Positions 29,901 through 34,214 of a DNA stretch of 64,000 nucleotides are shown here, piece by piece. Origin of the DNA: Corella eumyota. Its lineage: Eukaryota; Chordata; Ascidiacea; Phlebobranchia; Corellidae. The position numbers and the translations under genes are program-made. The notes below the pieces were generated by a model. It saw nothing but the letters and a program-made list of their open reading frames with translations. It did not search any database and was not told the origin of the DNA. Every line of letters begins with the position of its first letter. Position 1 is the stretch's first letter. The stretch lies in NCBI GenBank assembly GCA_963082875.1, contig OY720099.1, forward strand, positions 2,418,001 through 2,482,000, in the 5' to 3' direction.

Positions 29901-32652
29901 TTTTAATTTTTTTTCTTGTTTTTGCTTTCGTGAAGAAAATTATTCCTCAAGTGGAAAATAAGGTTTGTAATAAAAAGTGATTTTGTTAAATAAGTTGTGC
30001 ATTTAAATAACAAAAAATAAAGGTTTAAAAAAAAAGTTGTTAAAATATTTTATAGCCTTTTATACATAAAATTTAATTTACTTATTACCTTTTTTCTTTT
30101 TTATAATATTTAAAGCGCCTATGGTATTGGAGAAATAGGGTAGGTCCCAAAATCATAAATTCCATTTTTTCTCAGTTTGTAATGTTTGTTATGTAACAAA
30201 ACAAAATTGAAAAAAATTAACTTTTATTGAAACAACATAAATCATTGCCTTGTGTGTATCAGTTAAAAGTTTTTATTATGTATTTGTTTTAAGGCATGAC
30301 CAACAAGTCATTTTGTTGTCATATTCGTGCGTTTTATCATATTTTCAAAGTTATGTTCTTAAATCAAATTTATGATAAAAATGTGGCAATTTTTATCACA
30401 CCATGTTTATTAATATTAAATATTTAAATATAAAACAGTTCAAATTTTTATTTAAAATATAGTTTTATGTCATCAAGAATTTGATTATTTTTTATATATT
30501 AATTTTTAGAACAAGCACTCAGAATTAAATTTAAAGCAACCATTATACTTGGGTGGGGTCCCTGATTATAAAAAAATGCCGGCAGGAAGTGACATCACTA
30601 CTGGACTAACTGGAGCCTTACAAAAGGTTATTATAGTAACTTACAGTTTTTAAATTTTAAATTAATTAAAAAAATCAATATTTTAATTTTTAATTTTTTT
30701 CAATTTTTTTTTTTTTTTTAATTTTTTTTTAGTTTGAGGTAAATGGTATTCAGTACCCACTTACGATGGCTGATGACAAATCACAGTATAACGTCAGACC
30801 TTTTAATGCCCATGTCTGCTTCCATTCACCCTGTGGTAATGGGGGGTCCTGTCACCCAAATGGGGCAGAATATGACTGCACATGTGCCCCAGGGTATGTA
30901 GGAAGAAATTGCGAAGAAGGTTTGTCCAAAAAAAATTGAAAAAAATAATTATTAAATTTTTTGAAAATTTTTTTGTTTTTAATAGCTTTAATGTTTTTTT
31001 AACAATCAATCATGCCAAAAGTAAATTTTTAAAAATTTTAAATGAATTTTTTTAGAAACTTTTGATGATAAAAACATTTTACAAGACGAACCAGTTCAAT
31101 CAATTTATTTTGATGGAAAAACTAAAGCAATGTATAAAAACTCAGTTAAATCCAGGTAGGTGAATTTTATTATGTTTAAAATTGTTTTTAAAATTTGAAT
31201 TTTAATAATTTTCTTATTTCTAAATGCTCCCAGTGATAGGATTACTAATAATTTACTGCCAGGGTAAGTTTAATGTTGTCGAAATATCATTATTCAGTAA
31301 TTAATTTATGTAAATGTTCAAGTTTTGCATTGTGTTATTTTTTAAAATTTTATAGGATATTTTTGTAAGTAGTAGAAATACTAACCTATACAGTTTTTGT
31401 TAATCTTTTTAACAACATTTAAAAAAATTACATAAAGTTTAAATTATTTGTCTTTTTTTTTATAAACTAAAAATATTACAAATCTTTAATTTTAATATGT
31501 AAATTAATAGGGGTCATTCAGCCAGTACGAACAGATATGAAATCACAATGAGAACTTCTAAAAAACACGGCTTACTTTTAATGATTGGGAAAGCAGTAGA
31601 AGGTGGGGATTATCTGGCACTTGCTATAAGTAATGGAAAACTACATCTCAGATTTGACCTCGGTTCAGGACCTGCTTATATTATCTCTGAAGATCGAGTT
31701 GATACAGGAAAATGGGTGACAATAACGGTTGAACGGTATGCAAAACTTATTTTTTTCATATTTATTTATTCCTCGATGTAGGAAGGTCGACCTCCCAGCC
31801 TAAACATAGAGTAGCATTAATAACCCCGACCCAGTCTCAAGTTGCCTTTGGCAGGTTGGGATATTATAGATTATAATTGCCCTATAATTAAACTGCTAAT
31901 TAAATGCTGGCTCAGCAGGAGTTTAAACTGTTTATAACACCTTACTTAAGGGTGCTACAGCATAAGAGAAGTGAGGATTGAACCCAGGACCCCATGTAAA
32001 TTTTTTTATTTTGTTTAATAAACTGCTTTCCGTAGTTTTATTGCGTATATGTATATATATAATTACACACGTTTAAATTTTAAACTGTCCTTGTAGGAAT
32101 AGATTGAAAATGTGATTTTGTTTCAGTGAGTTAAATGAAGCAATGTTGCAAGTCAATAATGGAATGCCCCAACATGTTAAATCAAATCAACGAACTAGAA
32201 AACTTAACACTGACGACTTCCTTTGGATAGGTAAGCACAAATAAATTTAACTTATTTGCTATAATACATTCATATATATGATGAAGCTTATTAAATGATA
32301 TATATACATGTCTAATTAAACAGCCTTAAAAATTATTTAAACTGTTGTTATAGTGCACAGGTAAATTCTCACAGGCAAATATATTATAGTTGCAAGTTGC
32401 AACCATATTATAACAATTAAAATGCAGCCGTTAGTGCGGGCAATTCATTTTTTTATTTCTAATCTATTTATATGGAAATTATCTATGTATTAAATTATAG
32501 GTGGTATTGATTATCGACCCAAAGGCGTTGGCCTTTACAAATCTTTTTTCGAGCCTTTTGTTGGTTGTATTTCAACTTTATCAATTCACAACGAAATAGT
32601 TGATCTACGACACGATGTCATCAATTCACCTGAACTATTATCGTGTCGGTGA
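2019..32652 (+). CDS. agrn: Agrin, complete gene (about 47 coding exons)
   Basis: Agrin is a heparan-sulfate proteoglycan of basement membranes and synapses. Coding exons: 2019-2255, 2451-2585, 2830-2950, 12562-12597, 13136-13360, 13857-13904, 15026-15265, 15566-15743, 16122-16186, 16408-16529, 16724-16818, 16897-17075, 17444-17686, 18437-18584, 18879-18952, 19043-19128, 19319-19442, 19571-19706, 19920-20035, 20204-20284, 20459-20623, 20999-21148, 21433-21563, 22044-22149, 22215-22607, 22738-22817, 23138-23192, 23762-23889, 24281-24494, 26139-26231, 26564-26617, 26898-27093, 27278-27386, 27460-27566, 27916-28032, 28345-28466, 28546-28692, 28873-29013, 29250-29370, 29742-29853, 30510-30626, 30733-30919, 31056-31155, 31234-31263, 31511-31735, 32127-32230, 32501-32652. 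All junctions use GT-AG and keep phase, giving about 2,114 residues, close to vertebrate agrin (about 2,050). Domain order matches vertebrate agrin except for an extra SEA-like domain and no EGF before LG1. The ATG at 2019 starts a clear signal peptide. Least certain exons: 12562, 13857, 31234. Confidence 0.93.
3330..3800. promoter_or_regulatory. CpG-rich stretch in agrin intron 1, candidate regulatory region
   Basis: Against an AT-rich background this stretch has many CpG dinucleotides (for example cgacgcgagg, gcgcgcgtcgtcgcg, acgtcgg, acacgtgacg) and almost no homopolymer runs. It could be an enhancer, an internal promoter, or an unidentified repeat. No open frame with splice signals supports an exon. 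The function is inference from composition only. Confidence 0.35.
8165..8372 (-). mobile_element. tRNA-derived SINE copy, internally deleted
   Basis: Reverse copy. From right to left it shows the tRNA-like head with a B-box relative (read here as gattgaacc), the body motifs agcgcc...ggcgct and ctgattaagtgctagctgagcag, then the tail ctttatcctcaatgtgg. The segment found in other copies between the tail and the tttgggatattat block is missing. Confidence 0.75.
8899..9001. repeat. Imperfect inverted repeat, hairpin- or MITE-like
   Basis: The left arm (about 8899-8930, starting atattgtaatat and including aaaacacgtg) is matched in inverse by the right arm (about 8961-9001, aacaacgtgttttt ... attacaatat), around a roughly 30-bp centre. 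It could be a small MITE, a hairpin or chance in AT-rich DNA. There is no second copy in the window and no target-site duplication that I can defend. Confidence 0.4.
12562..12597 (+). CDS. agrn: Agrin candidate 36-bp microexon after NtA
   Basis: Flanked by gtgtttttag and a gtaaat donor, phase 1 at both ends, so it can be included or skipped without changing frame. It adds a strongly basic 12-residue linker ([11 protein letters not shown] plus a split Gly) between the NtA domain and the first follistatin module. Chick agrin is known (from memory) to have a small optional exon at the end of NtA that affects laminin binding; whether this is equivalent is inference. Confidence 0.55.
12939..13115 (+). 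mobile_element. tRNA-derived SINE copy, 5'-truncated
   Basis: Forward copy lacking the tRNA-like head. It begins near ctcttgctgagccagcac and runs through cttaatcagcag, ctataatatcccaaact, gagactgggtcggggtaac and the aataaataaata tail. It ends about 20 bases before the acceptor of the first follistatin exon of agrin. Confidence 0.8.
13136..16186 (+). CDS. agrn: Agrin follistatin/Kazal modules 1-3
   Basis: Exons 13136-13360, 13857-13904, 15026-15265, 15566-15743 and 16122-16186. Each Kazal module shows the follistatin-type EGF-like half (C-x5-C...C-x-C) and the Kazal core: [34 protein letters not shown] and [16 protein letters not shown]. Modules 1 and 2 sit on single phase 1 exons, while module 3 is split within the Kazal core. 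The small 48-bp exon at 13857-13904 ([14 protein letters not shown], two Cys) has a weaker donor (gtgctt) and no vertebrate counterpart that I recall. Kazal modules are usually protease-inhibitor folds; in agrin they mainly form an extended rod. Confidence 0.85.
13857..13904 (+). CDS. agrn: Agrin candidate 48-bp exon between Kazal modules 1 and 2
   Basis: Acceptor cgaatttcag, donor gtgctt (weak), phase 1 at both ends. The 16 codons contain two cysteines. Skipping it leaves module 1 joined directly to module 2 in frame, so this may be an optional exon or a false call. Confidence 0.45.
13905..15025 (+). other. Agrin intron, no further exon seen
   Basis: About 1.1 kb of AT-rich intron. I found no repeat copy and no supported exon. 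A 28-bp GC-richer patch near 14266-14290 is the only compositional feature. Confidence 0.5.
15330..15412 (+). mobile_element. SINE fragment (tRNA-like head)
   Basis: Forward fragment with the B-box GGTTCGATTCC, cactgctctcat, and the following ctgtag ... gtgctataagcggtataaac body. The rest of the element is missing. It lies just after agrin exon 15026-15265. Confidence 0.7.
15778..16040 (+). mobile_element. tRNA-derived SINE copy, diverged
   Basis: Forward copy with gaagtggttaaaac (A-box region), ttggtttgatccc (B-box region), the gtgctataag body, caaggcaactagagactggg and gtaactgatgttactctat. It interrupts the agrin intron inside the third Kazal module. Confidence 0.75.
16408..17075 (+). CDS. 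agrn: Agrin: SEA-like domain inserted in the Kazal array
   Basis: Exons 16408-16529, 16724-16818 and 16897-17075 code for about 132 residues with only two cysteines, so this is not a Kazal module. The pattern fits an SEA domain: an early strand ([10 protein letters not shown]), an acidic/basic helix ([18 protein letters not shown]), then a [17 protein letters not shown] strand pair whose GSA lies where SEA domains carry the G-S-V/A turn. Vertebrate agrin has a single SEA domain, far downstream. The SEA assignment is by pattern, not by a profile search. Phases are 1 in and 1 out, so the block could have been inserted as a unit. Confidence 0.6.
16532..16622. repeat. Tandem repeat of about 24 bp, four units
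   Basis: The unit gagaataaaaaacctttaa is repeated about four times directly after the 5' splice site of agrin exon 16408-16529. The first unit includes the donor (gtaagaataaaaaacc), so the array seems to have grown from the 5' end of the intron. Confidence 0.85.
17153..17382 (-). mobile_element. tRNA-derived SINE copy, near full length
   Basis: Reverse copy that starts with the tail-side block gtaacatcagttac and ends with the tRNA-like head (accactgcaccatgctgcc). It contains gacctagtctcgagttgcc, gggatattatagattataat, ctgattaagtgctggctaag and cgctacagaatgagagcag. One of the better-preserved copies. Confidence 0.88.
17444..17686 (+). CDS. agrn: Agrin degenerate follistatin module (exon 13)
   Basis: A single phase 1-1 exon of 81 residues. 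The first half has the follistatin EGF-like spacing ([12 protein letters not shown] ... ATCSC). The second half lacks the Kazal VCGSDGxTY core and keeps only scattered cysteines (HACKL ... TTCKD ... DMC). Position and exon phases are those of a normal module, so I read it as a decayed or strongly diverged Kazal unit. Confidence 0.7.
17755..18030 (+). mobile_element. tRNA-derived SINE copy, near full length
   Basis: Forward copy: tgtgtagtggttaaaac, tttactacatgagg, ggtttgattcccactgccct, gtaaggcgctataaac, tgaactcctgctgagcc, then ttactt ... tttag and the caccgaggataag tail. Confidence 0.85.
18437..20035 (+). CDS. agrn: Agrin follistatin/Kazal modules 4-6
   Basis: Three modules, each on a pair of exons: 18437-18584 + 18879-18952 ([17 protein letters not shown]), 19043-19128 + 19319-19442 ([16 protein letters not shown]) and 19571-19706 + 19920-20035 ([16 protein letters not shown]). 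The last module is preceded by an acidic insert with a Ser-Gly pair ([13 protein letters not shown]) on 19571-19706. This is the same place as the Ser-Gly rich insert before the last module ahead of the laminin-EGF domains in vertebrate agrin, a glycosaminoglycan attachment site there. Attachment here is inference. Confidence 0.9.
19171..19263 (+). mobile_element. SINE fragment (3' part)
   Basis: Forward fragment: gccaaaggcaactcaagactggg, gtatgtttaggtgg, gaagttgactctcccacatca, then aataaa. Lies in the intron inside the fifth agrin Kazal module. Confidence 0.75.
20204..21148 (+). CDS. agrn: Agrin pre-LE segment and two laminin-EGF modules
   Basis: Exon 20204-20284 codes for the short [19 protein letters not shown] segment, matching vertebrate agrin CAQTPYGCCQDN before the laminin-type EGF pair. 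Exon 20459-20623 is LE1 (CGCNMYGSY ... [20 protein letters not shown]) and exon 20999-21148 is LE2 (CRCHEYGS ... [15 protein letters not shown]). Each lies on its own phase 1-1 exon. LE2 has a shortened last loop. Strong, position-by-position similarity to vertebrate agrin. Confidence 0.93.
20735..20981 (+). mobile_element. tRNA-derived SINE copy
   Basis: Forward copy with gtttgatccccactgccctt, ctgtagagcccttagtagg, cagcataattacc, gactgggttggtgtaacag, the tatgtttgggtcgtgaag block and the catcgaggataaataaataa tail, which ends right before the acceptor of agrin exon 20999-21148. Confidence 0.85.
21187..21381 (+). mobile_element. tRNA-derived SINE copy, middle deleted
   Basis: Forward copy with acttggctttactacac, ggtcctgggtttaattcc, then a jump to actgccaaagtcaactagag, gactgggttgtgg and the catcgaggataaataaata tail. 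The central body is missing. Confidence 0.8.
21433..22149 (+). CDS. agrn: Agrin Kazal module 7 (after laminin-EGF pair)
   Basis: Exons 21433-21563 and 22044-22149. The EGF-like half is C-x4-C-x5-C ... CQC and the Kazal core is [16 protein letters not shown] followed by IACRQGF, close to vertebrate agrin (VCGSDGVTYGNECQL, IACRQGL, recalled). It corresponds to the last follistatin module before the Ser/Thr/Pro-rich region. Confidence 0.92.
22215..23192 (+). CDS. agrn: Agrin Pro/Thr/Ser-rich mucin-like stretch with Ser-Gly site
   Basis: Exon 22215-22607 codes for 131 residues dominated by P, E, T, S and A, with a three-unit 14-residue tandem repeat. Exons 22738-22817 and 23138-23192 continue with an acidic segment containing [13 protein letters not shown], a good glycosaminoglycan attachment context, then a Thr-rich bit. 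Vertebrate agrin has the same arrangement (Ser/Thr/Pro region with acidic Ser-Gly motifs before SEA). Exon 22215-22607 ends at a weak donor (gttaaa); without splicing a stop follows at once. Exon 22738-22817 has two donors nine bases apart. Confidence 0.85.
22397..22522 (+). repeat. Coding tandem repeat, 42 bp x 3
   Basis: Three consecutive 14-codon units in agrin: [28 protein letters not shown] and [14 protein letters not shown]. Each has the same codon pattern with a few substitutions, typical of a coding minisatellite that can vary in copy number. Confidence 0.85.
22851..22903. repeat. Tandem duplication of about 26 bp
   Basis: The block atatttacacgagctcc plus a run of A occurs twice in direct succession in an agrin intron. 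Confidence 0.85.
22941..23082 (-). mobile_element. SINE fragment (tail plus tRNA-like head)
   Basis: Reverse copy with the body deleted: acttatttatcctcaatctgg, then gacctaaacgcaac, then directly gagcagtggggattgaaccc, aggaccttatgtagtaaagc and attatgctgcca. Confidence 0.78.
23494..23570. repeat. Short direct repeats (gacataaatgtgc)
   Basis: Three close copies of gacataaatgtgc plus a diverged one (gagatgaatgtgtc) in an agrin intron; a small degenerate tandem array. Confidence 0.7.
23762..24494 (+). CDS. agrn: Agrin SEA domain
   Basis: Exons 23762-23889 and 24281-24494. The domain opens with [20 protein letters not shown], then a [18 protein letters not shown] helix, [17 protein letters not shown] and a [10 protein letters not shown] strand. 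This agrees with the SEA domain of vertebrate agrin (FQGVLELEGVEGQELFY ... DPKSELFGETARSIE, recalled) and sits in the same place before the LG region. SEA domains fold near O-glycosylated stretches and some autocleave at a G-S bond; no clear G-S-V site is visible in this copy. Confidence 0.88.
23963..24238 (-). mobile_element. tRNA-derived SINE copy, near full length
   Basis: Reverse copy: ttcatttatccttaatttt, ccaaacatagagcaacatctg, aacccagtctcgagtc, ctgattaagtgttagctcag, agcgccttacttaaggg, gtggggatcaaaccc, ending aatgctgcctg. Lies in the intron between the two SEA exons. Confidence 0.85.
24495..26138 (+). other. Agrin intron between SEA and LG1, no EGF exon seen
   Basis: About 1.6 kb, very AT-rich. 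Vertebrate agrin has an EGF module at this point in the protein; I read the interval for a C-rich open exon with phase 1 ends and found none. No SINE copy was recognised either. Confidence 0.5.
26139..26617 (+). CDS. agrn: Agrin acidic linker exons before LG1
   Basis: Two phase 1-1 exons, 26139-26231 (31 codons, containing [17 protein letters not shown]) and 26564-26617 ([18 protein letters not shown]). The first has a good acceptor (tgaatttag) and a strong donor (gtaagt). Together they code for about 49 acidic, cysteine-free residues in the place where vertebrate agrin has EGF1. No known domain is recognised. Both exons could be skipped in frame. Confidence 0.7.
26898..28032 (+). CDS. agrn: Agrin laminin G domain 1
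   Basis: Exons 26898-27093, 27278-27386, 27460-27566 and 27916-28032. LG hallmarks: [40 protein letters not shown], then [32 protein letters not shown] and a [18 protein letters not shown] end. This matches LG1 of vertebrate agrin, including the exon edge just before RFxTGSG. LG domains bind dystroglycan, integrins and heparin in agrin and laminins. Confidence 0.93.
27618..27872 (+). mobile_element. tRNA-derived SINE copy, near full length
   Basis: Forward copy inside the LG1 region: catgatgtagtgactagaac, ttcactacatgagg, tttgatccccactgctcat, gtaaggtgctataaag, gactaggttgggataac, tgttactctatgtttagg and an aataaataaata tail. Confidence 0.86.
28065..28235 (-). mobile_element. SINE fragment (tail and body)
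   Basis: Reverse copy lacking the tRNA-like head: tgtgggaaagtccatttc, acatagagtaacattagtta, cctcgacccagtttcgagttg, gggatattgtagaatataat and a decayed tgatgttggctta body. Confidence 0.8.
28345..28692 (+). CDS. agrn: Agrin EGF modules between LG1 and LG2
   Basis: Exon 28345-28466 ([18 protein letters not shown] ... [10 protein letters not shown], finishing with DFC on the next exon) and exon 28546-28692 ([16 protein letters not shown] ... [12 protein letters not shown]). Two EGF-like modules, as in vertebrate agrin. The first has an unusual first loop. Confidence 0.88.
28873..30626 (+). CDS. agrn: Agrin laminin G domain 2
   Basis: Exons 28873-29013, 29250-29370, 29742-29853 and 30510-30626, ending on 30733-30919. 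Motifs: [61 protein letters not shown], then [18 protein letters not shown] and [13 protein letters not shown]. This matches vertebrate agrin LG2. The phase 0 junction between VTGSSP (ending 29853) and NKHSELNL (from 30510) is exactly where vertebrate agrin has the Y splice site. Confidence 0.93.
29438..29710 (+). mobile_element. tRNA-derived SINE copy, old and diverged
   Basis: Forward copy: cagcatggtgtagtt, ccttactacatgaag, tttatccccacagcc, gagtaaggtgctataaatg and a decayed 3' half ending tctcatatcgaaaattaataaa. More diverged than the other copies. Confidence 0.65.
29936..29962 (+). CDS. agrn: Agrin Y-site candidate microexon A (27 bp)
   Basis: Preceded by a pyrimidine-rich stretch (tttttcttgtttttgctttcgtgaag) and followed by gtttgt. 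Phase 0 at both ends, coding for KIIPQVENK. It lies in the 656-base intron at the vertebrate Y-site position. The donor is weak, so this is a low-confidence call. Confidence 0.2.
30116..30139 (+). CDS. agrn: Agrin Y-site candidate microexon B (24 bp)
   Basis: Preceded by cttttttcttttttataatatttaaag and followed by gtaggt. Phase 0 at both ends, open, coding for RLWYWRNR, a basic peptide. It is in the intron exactly at the vertebrate Y site, where a four-residue basic insert (KSRK) creates heparin binding. Better splice signals than candidate A. Inclusion is untested. Confidence 0.35.
30733..30919 (+). CDS. agrn: Agrin end of LG2 and EGF module before LG3
   Basis: The exon completes LG2 ([10 protein letters not shown]) and then codes for an EGF module ([33 protein letters not shown]), matching EGF4 of vertebrate agrin ([20 protein letters not shown], recalled). 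Confidence 0.9.
31056..32652 (+). CDS. agrn: Agrin laminin G domain 3 and C-terminus
   Basis: Exons 31056-31155, 31234-31263 (optional), 31511-31735, 32127-32230 and 32501-32652. Motifs: [16 protein letters not shown], then [67 protein letters not shown] and [18 protein letters not shown]. The protein ends ELLSCR, with the terminal Cys as in vertebrate LG3. In vertebrates LG3 binds LRP4 and drives MuSK activation. Confidence 0.93.
31234..31263 (+). CDS. agrn: Agrin 30-bp microexon at the vertebrate Z-site position
   Basis: Acceptor aaatgctcccag, strong donor gtaagt, phase 2 at both ends, coding for [10 protein letters not shown]. With the exon LG3 reads [18 protein letters not shown]; without it, KSRGHSAS. 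The position is the same as the Z site in vertebrate LG3, between the FDGxTxxEYLN-like strand and the NHFELSLRT-like strand. Vertebrate z8 (ELANEIPV) has an NxI core contacting LRP4; this peptide has NNL at the matching place. That it is alternatively spliced, or works on LRP4, is inference. Confidence 0.65.
31760..31998 (-). mobile_element. tRNA-derived SINE copy
   Basis: Reverse copy in the LG3 region: atttattcctcgatgtaggaa, ggtcgacctcccagcc, ccgacccagtctcaagttgcc, gggatattatagattataat, tgctggctcagcaggagttt, gtgctacagcataagag and gaacccaggaccccatgta. Only the last bases of the tRNA-like head are missing. Confidence 0.88.
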
Positions 32653-34214
32653 CCTTAATTTTGATGTCAACGACCTTGAGTTATCATCTTATAATTGTTG
32701 ATGTAGCATAAGTTCAATTTTTCCGGCCCTTGGAAATTTTGTCAAATCAATGTTGTAATTTAACGAAAGAAACTTATCTGAAGAATTTTGGGCCAATTTT
32801 TAACAACATTTCATAGTAAAAGTATCAAAATATAAAATTACTGTTTGAATTAATTGGAAAAAAAATAGTTATAAAATGTCAATTATATTCTATCATTGTT
32901 TTTCAATTAAAAATGTAACCTGCATTTTAATATTGTGAATATATTAGCATGAACAATGTTTAAAAGCAATATGTCACAAACTATTCTTATCTCAATTTAT
33001 GTTATAGGCCAATCTTTTTTTATATTTTCATTTTGTTTATTAGCATATTTTTTCATATTTTACTCCTTTATTGTAACGAGTTTTAATTCAAAATTAAGAG
33101 GTTTTTGTAGTTAATTTTATGAATTATTTTGCCAATTGTTCCAAAATAATTGTTTTTAAATAAACTAATGTTGTTTATAATTAACATCAAATTTAGAATT
33201 AAATAAATTTTTATTGTTTTTATTCACTTATTGTAACAAACTTTTTTTCTTTTCAATTAGTTTTCGTAAATCCAATTTTATTTGATTTTATTGCGAGCAA
33301 CGTGAATGTTTTTATTGTTTTTATTAATTATGTTATCTTATGTACTATTTATTTTTTATTTCTCTGTTCTAATCTGACTGCTTTTTATTTTCTTACTCAC
33401 TGTAGTCACGTGACACTCGACTCTAACCATTTTACACTTTCAAATTTTCGTTTTTAATTTTTCAAAGCAAAGTTTATCCATTTTAACAACCTGGTTTTAC
33501 ATAATATGGTACGCACGCTTTTATGGTACGTTGAGTTTTTGTGGAGCATCATCAGCATATTAATATTGTTGTATTAAAATAAAATTACTGTTGTCACTAA
33601 GATTTTAAGTTACATTGGCATTTAAATAGCAATCCCATGAAAAATTGAAAAAAAACATACAAATAGACCATTTAGAAATAAGTTCTAGCTTTTTGGCATA
33701 TTTTTTACTTTGTTGTAAGTTTTTACATTGTCCTTGTTCTGCATAAGATTGATCTACTGTTTATGTTGTTAGGGGATGATCAATATCCGATGTATCTATT
33801 TTTAAACTTTTAGTTGATTTATCAAGTTACTTAGTTGTTTACTGTTTTACCACGTATAAACCAATGCCAAGTAGCTTCTGTAAGGCCATATGAGATAGTT
33901 TTAATATCTATATTACTGTTACATTAATCAAGTCATGAAGTAGAAATAAAACTTTAAAAAACGCAAAATCAGGGCTTAATATTTAGAATACTTTGCTAAA
34001 AACGATTAATTTATTTCTTTTACCTTTTACTCTAAGCCATTTTTGGTTAGTGGTAATAAATATAATTAAATAAATAATATTAAAAATTACGAAAAACGTT
34101 TTGGAAACTCTGCTGTTTTATTTACTATTTAGCTCAGGTTACATCACGTGAAGCTTTTGTTTTTTTATTAAAAAGTTTTTTTTTAAATGTTGATGATCAA
34201 ATATAAAATAAAAT
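32653..34214 (+). other. Agrin 3' UTR and intergenic stretch
   Basis: AT-rich, no open exon. AATAAA motifs at 33159-33164, 33202-33207 and 33947-33952 are candidate agrin poly(A) signals. The promoter of the zinc-finger gene must lie in the right end. Confidence 0.5.

Noticed and set aside
31264-31510. Second Z-type microexon downstream of 31234-31263
   Set aside because: The only acceptor-like site (ttattcag) leads into a stop codon in the required phase.
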